Source: Verrucomicrobiota bacterium (GTDB taxonomy: Bacteria; Verrucomicrobiota; Lentisphaeria; JABSQK01; JAJFLO01). From it: 37,652 bases of DNA. The notes under the pieces were generated by a model. That model was given only the letters and a program-made list of their open reading frames with translations. It searched no databases and was not told the origin of the DNA. The position numbers were made by a program, and so were the translations under genes. This document shows, one piece after another, positions 16,195 through 24,190 of this stretch (within the stretch, counting starts at the first letter, position 1; the number at the start of each line of letters is the position of its first letter). The stretch spans positions 1 to 37,652 of the forward strand of contig JAJFLP010000028.1 of the NCBI GenBank assembly GCA_021772635.1. Direction: 5' to 3'.

Positions 16195-17421
16195 TCACGC
16201 ATCACGCATCACGTTTTCCGTTGGCTTCCCAAACGTGACGATGAACTCTGAGCCGCCGCCGTCGCGTGGTTGCACCCAGGCGCGGCCGCCGTGCCGTTCG
16301 CCGATCTCCCTCACAATCGCCAGACCGGCGCCTGTTCCTTCAACTTCTCGCCCGACTGCCCGTTGGAAAAGCTGAAAAATTCGCTCCGCCTGATCCGGGG
16401 CCACCCCCGGACCGCGGTCACGGACTATTAACCCGACCTCTCCATTTTCCTGATATCGACCAATTTGTAAATCCGGCGGTTCTCCTTCCCGGGTAAATTT
16501 CAGACCGTTTGCGACAAGATTAAATATCGCCTGTTTCGCCCATGTCCTGCTTACCTGAAACGAGGGAAGATCCTTCTCGATCTCGACCAAGGCGCCTGTT
16601 TTACTGATTTTACACTCGAGGCCTTGCAGGGCATCATTGACGATGGTCGAACCTTTGATCTCTTCGCTTGGGGCTTCCATTCGTTGAGCGCGGGAAAGCG
16701 CGAGAAGATCATCAAGCAACCGTTCCATTCGCTCGCCACCGCGAACAACACGCCGGAGAAAGTCCTGTCCTTTCTCGTCAATCTGTTGGGTATAACGATC
16801 TTCTACCATGCGCGAAAAGTTCTGGATTGCCCGCAGCGGTTCCCGCAGGTCGTGCGAAACGACGAAGAAAAGCGTTTCCAGGTCACGGTTTTTCAGAGAG
16901 AGTTCATTTTCGGCATCCCTACGCTTCCGTATTTCCTGGTACAAATCTTTATTCGCATCCCCGATCTCGGTTACGATTAGTTCCAGGTGGTGTTTCGAAT
17001 CACGGAGGAGTTGGGCCTGTTGCTCGACCTGTCTCGACTTTATATATAAATCCATCAACAGCGACACCCTTGCCCTTACGGCGTTCGGATCAAGAGGCTT
17101 TAGGAGATAATCCACTGCCTGAAGAGCATACCCATGATCCATATCCTCGATACTCGTGTACTCAGCGGTTACGAATATGATGGGAATATCGCAGTCTTTT
17201 TTTTGTTTCCGGATGAGACTGGCCGTTTCAAATCCGCTCATATCCGGCATTTGAACATCAAGAAGGATCAAGGCAATGTCCTCCTTCAGCAGGCAGCTCA
17301 ATGCTTCCCGGCCGGACCGTGCCTTGATCGTTTGAAACCCGGTAGGCTCCAAAACCGCTTCCATAGTAAACAGGTTATCCGGGTTATCATCGACGATTAG
17401 AATCTTGGCAGTGGTATTCAT
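16195..17421 (-). CDS. Receiver-histidine kinase (REC-HisKA-HATPase)
   Basis: A 408-aa soluble kinase. The N-terminal receiver (about 5-122) has DD 11-12, phospho-acceptor D55, T85 and K108. A coiled coil (about 125-178) leads to HisKA with H190 in VVSHDLREPLRAIQNF, the form typical of phytochrome-class kinases. The ATPase domain has N-box NLVANGLKF, DRGPG and GTGAGLAI. There is no PAS or GAF sensor, so input must come through D55 phosphorylation or partner binding. The final residues (NVMRDA) and TGA stop are encoded by a CGTGATGCGTGA-type array, so the original end has been overwritten. It would feed the Rcp1-like receiver downstream (174 bp away). Confidence 0.95.
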   Translation of the reverse strand: MNTTAKILIVDDNPDNLFTMEAVLEPTGFQTIKARSGREALSCLLKEDIALILLDVQMPDMSGFETASLIRKQKKDCDIPIIFVTAEYTSIEDMDHGYALQAVDYLLKPLDPNAVRARVSLLMDLYIKSRQVEQQAQLLRDSKHHLELIVTEIGDANKDLYQEIRKRRDAENELSLKNRDLETLFFVVSHDLREPLRAIQNFSRMVEDRYTQQIDEKGQDFLRRVVRGGERMERLLDDLLALSRAQRMEAPSEEIKGSTIVNDALQGLECKISKTGALVEIEKDLPSFQVSRTWAKQAIFNLVANGLKFTREGEPPDLQIGRYQENGEVGLIVRDRGPGVAPDQAERIFQLFQRAVGREVEGTGAGLAIVREIGERHGGRAWVQPRDGGGSEFIVTFGKPTENVMRDA

Positions 17422-18650
17422 TTTTGATTTTCTATTTTCGATCAGTCTTTGTTCCGCTGGTCAGCAGAACTTCGTCTGACAGGTTTGCCGTTTTCAGTTT
17501 TCAGTATGCGGTCCGGATTACCGTCCCGTATTGACGGGATCCTCGCCGCTGCGGGAAGACTCCGCTCGTACGGAGAGAAAGTAAGATCGTGCGCAGGCTG
17601 CTAAGGTTGAATGCCGGTTTGATTCTTCGTGTCTCAATGTCTCAATCTCAATTATAACATGAGCACATGGCGTGCCAGCTACTCATAAAGATTACTCTAT
17701 TTACTTTAGATAAACATGTTACACAAATCGGAGACGCCCGGTGCAGGTCGGTTAAGCGCGATTTAATTGAGTGAATCCACGAACTCCGTGGGCAGACCGC
17801 GCTATAGCGTGGGCAGGGAGCAGGGGGCAGGGGGCAGGGGGCAGGGTCCCGGATTGCCCGGGATCCCGCTGATGCGGGAAGCAGGGAGCGGGGAGCGGGG
17901 GAGCGTGGAGCGGGGGAGCAGGGAGCAAGGGAGCAGCGATCCGATTCCACGAAAAATATGGATTCCCCGGATCTGGAGGCGTGTTTGATTTTCGAACGTA
18001 GGTTCAGTAAAATTTACGTTTCTAAACGCTGTGACTCCACAGAGTTTCCAAATCGGCAGATTTTGCCAATGGATGGGATCGGATAGTACAACGAACGTCA
18101 GACGATGGTTTCGTTCAGGCACGTGAGGATCAGAAGTTCCTGTGAAACTTAAAGGATTGTCGATTGATATGATTGTCAGTTGCCTGCGGCTGTCTCACAG
18201 GCTCGGCTCGTTGCCACCTTGCGGTAGCCCGTCTCTCCCGCAGTCGCGGGATCGGCTGTTGGATTGACGATTGGAATATTCCGGAATTCTTCCAAATGAT
18301 TACCATAAAAAAAGTTTCGTTATGTGATGATTCTGCTGGCCAGCAGAACCCCAGATTACACGGGCGAAGCGCACGTTGGAGTTCACGCTTCAGCGTGTCT
18401 TAGCCCGAGTTTCGTCACGTAATGACAGGCTCGGTACGGGCCGGACGGTTGCTCCTTGAAACTTAAACCGGTTTTGAGGCTGCTTATCACATTCAATTTC
18501 GGCTCGATTGTGCGGCCTTTGGAGTTCAAGCTTTAGCGCTATTTGTTGATTGGCAGAGGCAATCCCGCATGCGGGATTGAACTCCAAAATACCGCTGAAC
18601 CCAAGTTTCGTTATATATTAACAGGCTCGGTACGGGCCGGTTCGACGCTC
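17422..18650. repeat. Gene-free region with AGCAGGG array and hairpin elements
   Basis: No gene seen. 17520-17580 holds short GC hairpins (CGTATTGACGGG, CTCCGCTCGTACGGAG; the latter resembles 4528-4545). 17811-17940 is a GGGAGCAGGG-type array preceded by CCGCGCTATAGCGTGG, a combination repeated at 37408-37475. 18375-18397 is a REP-like unit. GAAACTT-bounded modules lie at about 18406-18465 and 18603-18660. The nearest gene boundaries are the REC-HK start at 17421 and the hybrid-kinase stop at 19626. Confidence 0.8.
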
Positions 18651-18654
18651 CCTT

Positions 18655-18803
18655 GAAACTTAAACCGGTTTGAGGCTGTTTTTAATGTAGGAGGCAGCTC
18701 CCGCTGGCGATCTTATTTATTTTGGTATCGTTCCAAAATAATCGTTATCGCCAGCGGGAGCAGCCTCCTACATTCACATGATCAAAGTTTCCTTTTGTAT
18801 TAA
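18655..18803. repeat. 149-bp palindromic module, second copy
   Basis: Matches 5998-6146 at 146 of 149 positions. Arms 18686-18711 and 18747-18772 (TGTAGGAGGC...) pair over 26 bp with one mismatch. Inside them TTATTTTGG and CCAAAATAA form a nested 9-bp stem. The module begins with GAAACTT and ends in AAAGTTTCC...TTAA. Confidence 0.92.
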
Positions 18804-18862
18804 TTCTGCTGTACAGCAGAAAGCGCGTCGGTCGACGCTCTTCTGAAACTTCGTCATTTTGA

Positions 18863-19037
18863 CACGCTGAAGCTGTGAACTCCAACGGCCTGTCGCTGCA
18901 GTATTCCAGATTACGCGGGCGAAGCGCACGTTGGAGTTCACTCTTTTGCCTAAGGGCCGTTTCTCCCGCATGCGGGATCAGCTGCGTGGTTCTTAGGTTC
19001 CTAAAAAGAAATACCACGCTGAAGCGTGAACTCCAAC
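18863..19037. repeat. REP-like hairpin units in inverted arrangement
   Basis: Units at 18863-18886 and 19015-19037 share the CACGCTGAAGC core and the GTGAACTCCAAC tail. A degraded inverted unit starts near 18930, next to CGGGCGAAGCGCAC, a spacer also seen at 4390-4410, 11376-11395 and 18361-18375. Confidence 0.8.
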
Positions 19038-19098
19038 GGCCTGTCCTGCTTGCACGGTTGCGCCCTTGAAAAATTGAGTAATTTGACTGAGATTTTTA

Positions 19099-19427
19099 CC
19101 ATGAAGGACATGAAGAGCATGTAGTAAAGACGTTATATATTTTTCCCACTGTGATCCCATAGAGATCGATCCATGTACTATTTTTTTTCGAAATCGAAAT
19201 CGTTCCTCTTTGTTCCTTGGCACCTGATTTGCACAAAAACTAAACAACGATCCGTCGTCGCCAAGGCTAGTGCCTCCGCTGAAGCTACGGCGCTCTCGCG
19301 AAAGCGGATGTCGCAACAGGTTTTCGATAGCGATTTCGATTTCGCCTCCGATTGGTCGTCCCACCGGCTCACCCTTGATGGAATGGTTTTTATATTTTTC
19401 CCTTCATGCTCTTCATGTCCTTCATGG
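19099..19427. repeat. CATGAAGG inverted repeat interrupted by a 243-bp insertion
   Basis: Left arm 19099-19121 and right arm 19402-19427 are the arms that lie only about 22 bp apart at 4187-4260 and 6370-6443. Here the loop has gained about 243 bp (19148-19390). The 12-bp word TATATTTTTCCC occurs at both junctions (19136-19147 and 19391-19402). Part of the insert (about 19253-19310, GCTAGTGCCTCCGCTGAAGC...) recurs at about 22845-22903. No open frame of note. Confidence 0.82.
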
Positions 19428-19437
19428 TGGTAACGCA

Positions 19438-19504
19438 TTATTCGTTGAATCTTTTTGATTCAGGGACAGCCGATTCATCTTAAGATTATGCGTTTACTAT
19501 TCAT
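19438..19504 (-). pseudogene. Remnant of the 5' end of an FHA-REC gene
   Basis: Minus strand from ATG 19504 reads MNSKRIIL as in the FHA-REC gene at 6500-7684. It loses about 2 nt at the S-D codons, resumes the original frame (ESAVP..., RFNE), and hits a TAA at the codon after FNE. The similarity stops at the CATGAAGG repeat arm ending at 19427. The upstream 19505-19572 also matches 7685-7752. The remaining 370 codons are gone. Confidence 0.85.
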
Positions 19505-19625
19505 GTGACGTTTCACCTACGCGATCATGTTATCCCCGCGCGCCGCAGCGTCATCATTACCGCCGCTGTGGACTCCCCCCAATCCACCAATCCAACAATC
19601 GTCAATCCCTCAATCCAGCAATCCC
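19505..19625. repeat. Duplicated FHA leader and CAATCC array
   Basis: 19505-19572 repeats the leader of the FHA-REC gene (shared words GACGTTT, GTTATCCC, GCGTCATCATTACCGCCGCTGTG). 19579-19632 is a CCAACAATC-type array that enters the end of the hybrid-kinase reading frame and supplies its TGA stop at 19626-19628. Confidence 0.82.
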
Positions 19626-22055
19626 TCAATCGGTGCCGGTTAAAACGTCGTTCAACGTCGTAAGCAGACTATGTGCGGTGAACGGTTTTTGCAAAAACGA
19701 ATTTATTTCTTTTCGGACAGCCGCAGTAATCTTTACGTTTGACTGAACACCGCTCATTGCAATGATCTTGATGTCGGGTTTGATAGATTTATAAGCCGGA
19801 ATCGTCGCCGGACCGTTCATAACCGGCATCTGCATATCGGTGATCACGACCGACACCCTGCCGTTTGCCGCCGCGAATTTGGCAATCGCGTCGGCGCCGT
19901 TTTCGGCAATTAATGCGATATATCCGAAGGCTTCGAGACTCTCTTTGACAATCTCGCGAATCGAAGCCTCATCGTCGACGATAAGGATGCACTCTCCGTT
20001 GCCTTTAGGAATCGTGGTCGCCTGCGTTACTGTTTCATTGAGTCCGGCCGTCAATTGCGCCGGTATAAATACCGTGAATTTCGTACCCCTGCCGGGTTTA
20101 CTCTTCACATCGATAAATCCACCATGTTTGTCAATAATTCCATGGGTCGTCGCTAACCCTAAACCGGTGCCTTTCCCTTCATCTTTCGTCGTAAAAAACG
20201 GATCGAAAATGTGTTCGATTACTTCTAACGGCATACCCGTTCCAGTATCAATGACACGAATCGCCACGTAAGGCCCGGGCTCAGCAACCTTTTTCATGGC
20301 GACGTAGTTCTTATCCAGTTCGATATTCTCCGCTTCTATCATGATAGACCCGCCGTCCGGCATCGCATCCCGTGCGTTCACGCAAAGATTTAAAAATACC
20401 TGATGCAATTGCGTCGGATCTCCGGTCACCGAATTTAAATTATTGGGAATATTCATCTCGACGGTTATGGTGTCCGGCAATGTTTCCGATAACATGTTTT
20501 TCACGTCTTTGATAACGTGTTTGAGTTGCAACGACTGCCGATCGCTGTCGACCCCCTTGGCAAAGGTAAGGATCTGCTTTACCAGCGCTGCGCCGCGCTG
20601 AGCGCTTGATTGAACCGTGTCAGACACCCGCTGGATGTCCGGATCCGAAAACTTCATTTTCAGTATTTGCACGGATAATAAAATCGGCGCGAGCACGTTA
20701 TTGAGATCGTGGGCAATTCCGCCAGCGAGCGTTCCCAGACTTTCCAGACGCTGCGATCGGAGTAAATGTTTCGCAACCTCTTTCTTTTCCGTGATATCTG
20801 TGTTAACGATTAGAACGGACGCAGGTTCATCGTTATGATCGTACATGAGCGTCCACCGACTATCCACGACGAGTCTACTGCCGGACTTGGTGAATTGAGT
20901 GATTTCTCCTTGCCACTCGACGAGGTCCTTGATTAACCGGCCCATTCGTGTCTCGTCGCAAGTCCCGGTTTCGTTAAAAAACTCGTGGTAATTTTTGCCG
21001 TTAACTTCTTTCGTCTCCCAACCGTAGAGTTTTTCCGCACCTTTGTTCCAGAACATGACCGTGCCGTCCATATTCCGGACGATAATCGCGTCCTGCGAGA
21101 TATCGAGCAGCGCCGCCTGCCGACGAATCTTTTCTTCCGCAAGCCGGCGTTCGGTCAAGTCAGTGAAGGAAACAAAAATCTTCGCCCATGTTTGCTGGTA
21201 GCCTGGTGCAATCGTCAAACTCATGCGCGCAAACCTATCGGTTTTCGCCAGATTCCTGACGGTTAGCTCGGTATCGAACGTTGTCTCGCCGCTGGCAAGA
21301 GCGATTAACTGCTGTCGAAACGGGTCGTACGATTCCTCACGAAACAGCGATGAAAGATCGCCGATTAACTGTTTTTTCTCCGCCGCTCCAGCGTATTCCA
21401 AGGTGGCTCTGTTTACATCGGTCACTTTTCCCAGCTTCGCACATTTCCGAATAACCTCAGGATGCATGTCAAAGTATTCCCGCATATCCTTTACACCGGA
21501 AGCGGTCAATGAATCGATTAGCTGTTTTATTTCTGAAAAATCCTCCTCCCACAAGGGAATCGGTGAATCTTCGAAGAGTCCGCGGTAGCGATCCTCACTT
21601 TCGCGCAGTGCCACTTCCGTTTTCTTGCGCTCAATCGCATAGCGAATACCCCGAAGTACCGTCGGCCGGTCAATATCACCTTTAACCAGATAATCCTGGG
21701 CACCCTCACGTACCGCTTTAATTGCGAATTCTTCGTCGTCGAAACCAGTTAAGACAATGATAGGCAGTTCGGGTGCGACCTTATTGAGTTCAATGACAAT
21801 CTCGATACCTTGGCTATCCGGCAAACCCAAATCGACAAGGGCGATGTCAAAAACCGCCTTAGAAAGTACGTCGACGGCGTCCGCAAGCGTTTCGACGTGA
21901 GTGAACTTGAAATCGTTGATATTGTCGTCTTCAAGCGTGGATTGCAGGATTAGTGCATCCGTTGGATTGTCTTCAACTAAAAGTACATTCAGAGTCTGCG
22001 AGTCACTGATATCGGTCTGTAACACGGATACACCTGGTTTAGCATCTTTTTTCAT
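19626..22055 (-). CDS. Cytoplasmic hybrid histidine kinase REC-PAS-PAS-HisKA-HATPase-REC
   Basis: A soluble hybrid kinase of 809 aa from ATG 22055. I prefer this to the GTG at 22064 because AAAGG lies 10 bp upstream of the ATG and too close to the GTG. In the longer numbering (812 aa): receiver 1 (about 25-145, D78), a first PAS-like region with an extra helical segment (about 155-305), PAS 2 (about 312-428), HisKA with H452 in GGIAHDLNN, an ATPase domain with N-box [14 protein letters not shown] and GTGLGLAT, and receiver 2 near the C-terminus (ITDMQMP). Its kinase core closely resembles those at 7873 and 34147, but it lacks GAF. It has a decayed FHA gene downstream, mirroring the intact 7873/6500 pair, so the pair was probably duplicated together. 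Confidence 0.95.
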   Translation of the reverse strand: MKKDAKPGVSVLQTDISDSQTLNVLLVEDNPTDALILQSTLEDDNINDFKFTHVETLADAVDVLSKAVFDIALVDLGLPDSQGIEIVIELNKVAPELPIIVLTGFDDEEFAIKAVREGAQDYLVKGDIDRPTVLRGIRYAIERKKTEVALRESEDRYRGLFEDSPIPLWEEDFSEIKQLIDSLTASGVKDMREYFDMHPEVIRKCAKLGKVTDVNRATLEYAGAAEKKQLIGDLSSLFREESYDPFRQQLIALASGETTFDTELTVRNLAKTDRFARMSLTIAPGYQQTWAKIFVSFTDLTERRLAEEKIRRQAALLDISQDAIIVRNMDGTVMFWNKGAEKLYGWETKEVNGKNYHEFFNETGTCDETRMGRLIKDLVEWQGEITQFTKSGSRLVVDSRWTLMYDHNDEPASVLIVNTDITEKKEVAKHLLRSQRLESLGTLAGGIAHDLNNVLAPILLSVQILKMKFSDPDIQRVSDTVQSSAQRGAALVKQILTFAKGVDSDRQSLQLKHVIKDVKNMLSETLPDTITVEMNIPNNLNSVTGDPTQLHQVFLNLCVNARDAMPDGGSIMIEAENIELDKNYVAMKKVAEPGPYVAIRVIDTGTGMPLEVIEHIFDPFFTTKDEGKGTGLGLATTHGIIDKHGGFIDVKSKPGRGTKFTVFIPAQLTAGLNETVTQATTIPKGNGECILIVDDEASIREIVKESLEAFGYIALIAENGADAIAKFAAANGRVSVVITDMQMPVMNGPATIPAYKSIKPDIKIIAMSGVQSNVKITAAVRKEINSFLQKPFTAHSLLTTLNDVLTGTD

Positions 22056-22124
22056 TTTGCACACCGCCTTTCTTAAGTTTTAGGACAATTCGGCATTCAT
22101 TTCATCAATACGCCAGAGCCGGTG

Positions 22125-22571
22125 TTACTTTGACGGCAACGCAACGACCGTGAACCAAAACTGTTCAATGGAGTCGACGATCTTTATAAACTGGTCAAAA
22201 TCAACAGGTTTAGAGATGTAACAATTCGCGTTCAGATCATAGGATCGGACGATGTCCTCTTCACTCTTGGATGTCGTCAGCACCACAATGGGAATGCGCA
22301 TAAGATCCTTGTCTTTTTGGATTTCCGTAAGCACCTCGCGTCCGTCCATCTTCGGCATATTCAGGTCGAGAAAAATAATGTCAGGCCGCGGTTTGTCGGC
22401 GTATTTTCCGACGCGCCGCAAATAATCCATCGCCTCCTCGCCGTCTTCCACGACATTAAGGTTACTCTGTATTTTTCCTTCCCTCAGGGCCTCTTTCGCC
22501 AATAATGCATCGGTCGGACTGTCTTCGACCATTAGAATCTCGATCGCTCTTCCTAATTTTCTATCTTCCAT
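22125..22571 (-). CDS. Rcp1-type single-domain response regulator
   Basis: A 148-aa receiver. Acidic ED 16-17, phospho-acceptor D69 in IIFLDLNMPKMDG, TTSKSEEDI, and CYISKPVDFDQF identify the Rcp1 class. No output domain follows. A strong Shine-Dalgarno AAGGAGG lies 8 bp before the ATG at 22571, the best ribosome site in this half of the window, so high expression is likely. It lies 70 bp upstream of the hybrid kinase at 19626-22055 and is probably cotranscribed with it. That kinase or the small HK at 23111 may phosphorylate it. Confidence 0.94.
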   Translation of the reverse strand: MEDRKLGRAIEILMVEDSPTDALLAKEALREGKIQSNLNVVEDGEEAMDYLRRVGKYADKPRPDIIFLDLNMPKMDGREVLTEIQKDKDLMRIPIVVLTTSKSEEDIVRSYDLNANCYISKPVDFDQFIKIVDSIEQFWFTVVALPSK

Positions 22572-23110
22572 AATGTTGCCTCCTTAGGTTTTAATTTTGA
22601 CGAAGTTTCAAGGGAGCTTTTCTCCCGGCTTCGCGGGGGTGTATTTTAGTTGGAAACTTGGGCTAAGACACGCTAAAGCGTGAACTCCAACGGGGATCTT
22701 AGCAACACTAATCTTTTCGTATGCGGGTAGCACCCGTTGGAGTTCACACTTTAGTGTGTCTTAGCCCAAGTTTCGTAGGAGCACCTGTGGGCCGTACTGG
22801 CCCGGTTAATACGTGACGAAACTGAGGTTAATGCAAGCTAAACCGCCGTCGCCAATGGCTAGTGCCTCCGCTGAAGCTACGGCGCTCTCGCGAAAGCGGA
22901 TGTCGTGTCAAGAGCTTGAACTCCAAAAGCCGCCCATTCGAGCCAAAATCGAACGAGATGAACAACCTTAATACAAGTTAATTTTCAAGGGATATAAAAC
23001 GAAACTTAAAGCAAATATCCAATATCGAATATCGAACAAGGAATATCGAATCATAAAGTTCTTACCTTCGTCATTCATTATTCCTTGTTCGATATTCGGT
23101 GTTCAATCTT
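22572..23110. repeat. Intergenic repeats: 122-bp palindrome, CTCCGCTGAAGC repeat, 18-bp hairpin
   Basis: No gene seen. 22653-22694 and 22733-22774 are 42-bp inverted arms with two differences, bounded by GAAACTT and AAGTTTC. About 22845-22903 matches part of the insert at 19253-19310. 23028-23045 and 23079-23096 are perfect 18-bp inverted arms (AATATCGAACAAGG...) just downstream of the HK stop. No T-run follows on the minus strand, so it is not a typical intrinsic terminator. Confidence 0.88.
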
Positions 23111-24028
23111 TCAAGAGCTGTTCTGGTCCTTGGGAATCGTGAAAGAAAAAGTAGTTCCGGTGGCTACTTCATCCTCAAACCATATTTTCCCGCCGTGGCG
23201 CTCAACGATTTTGCGGCAGATCGATAAGCCGATGCCGTTTCCCTCGTAAGAATTTCGGGTATGTAGTCGCTGAAATATTTGAAAAACGCGGTCATGAAAT
23301 TTCTTGTCGATACCGATGCCGTTATCCTTGACCGAAATCAGCCAGACCTGGTTATTGAGTCTAACGCTAGGATCATGCCCTGCCGTATCCGTATCCGCTT
23401 GAGACGCCTCAGCCGAAGCCGTCGGTTTATCGGTTTCGCCGTTGCCGGTCGGAGTTAAAAGGTTGTCGAATTCTTTGGCAACAGCCGATATATGGACATG
23501 CGGCGGATTATCACCGTGGAATTTGATAGCATTTCCAATTAAATTCTGGAATAACTGATTCAACTGGGTGTCGTCAGCCAGGACGGACGGTAATGGATCG
23601 TGCGTCACGACGGCGTCCGATTCACTTATCGCAGTCGCTAAATTTTGCAATACAACGTCGACCACCGTATTCATATCGGTCAACTGAAACGCCTTTCCTT
23701 TCGTGTCGACCCGCGATAACAGTAGAATATCGGCGATCAACGTTGACATCCTGTCGGCCCCCTCTACGGCGTGGTTGATCAAGTCGTACCCCGCAGCGTC
23801 AAGTTTCTCTTTGTACCGCTTCGAGAGTATCTGTAGACAACCCCGGATTCCTCGTAGCGGTTCCTGTAAATCGTGGGAAACCACGTAAGCAAACTGCGCC
23901 AGTTCGCTGTTTGAGGCGGCCAACTCATCGATACGGTGCTGAAGGCGCTCCTGCACCTGCTGCGATTGTTCAGAATCACCATCGCCACCGACATTTTCTT
24001 CCCGAGCATTTTTATCTTTATTTTTCAA
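23111..24028 (-). CDS. Soluble histidine kinase without sensor domain, TTG start
   Basis: A 305-aa kinase. Residues 1-45 are polar with a short coiled coil. HisKA has H52 in VVSHDLQEPLRGIRGCLQIL, the phytochrome-class form. The ATPase domain has N-box LFQNLIGNAIKF, DNGIGID and GNGIGLSI. Between the N box and G1 box there is a low-complexity insertion of about 40 residues rich in T, A, D and S (near 200-235). The start is TTG at 24028, supported by AAAGGAGG 6 bp upstream. The next in-frame Met is inside HisKA. It lies 162 bp downstream of the REC-REC-HK and resembles its kinase half, so it may be a detached paralog. With no sensor it probably works with a receiver partner. Confidence 0.93.
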   Translation of the reverse strand: MKNKDKNAREENVGGDGDSEQSQQVQERLQHRIDELAASNSELAQFAYVVSHDLQEPLRGIRGCLQILSKRYKEKLDAAGYDLINHAVEGADRMSTLIADILLLSRVDTKGKAFQLTDMNTVVDVVLQNLATAISESDAVVTHDPLPSVLADDTQLNQLFQNLIGNAIKFHGDNPPHVHISAVAKEFDNLLTPTGNGETDKPTASAEASQADTDTAGHDPSVRLNNQVWLISVKDNGIGIDKKFHDRVFQIFQRLHTRNSYEGNGIGLSICRKIVERHGGKIWFEDEVATGTTFSFTIPKDQNSS

Positions 24029-24190
24029 CTTGCGCCTCCTTTATATGCGGTTTCCAATCAGGCTATTGACGGGTTCTAGACTGATGTCACTAAGGGTTAG
24101 GATTCGAGACACGTTCGAGGCGAACTCCAACGGTGACGAATATTTACGAATCCTTAGCTTAGTGACATTGAGTTCTATACTGCAAGCAGT
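24029..24190. repeat. Spacer with an imperfect inverted repeat
   Basis: About 24084-24105 and 24148-24169 form inverted arms (ATGTCACTAAG...GGATTCG). The loop carries GAACTCCAAC, the tail of the REP-like unit. The end near 24170-24190 (CTGCAAGCAGTC) recurs at about 37271-37282. Confidence 0.7.

Noticed and set aside
17799..17990. Plus- and minus-strand frames over the AGCAGGG array
   Set aside because: Low-complexity translation (SPAPRSP, EQGAGGRGQ) without start signals.
23028..23096. Perfect 18-bp hairpin after the small HK as an intrinsic terminator
   Set aside because: No T-run follows the stem in the direction of transcription, and the arms are AT-rich TATCGAA repeats. A dispersed repeat is more likely.
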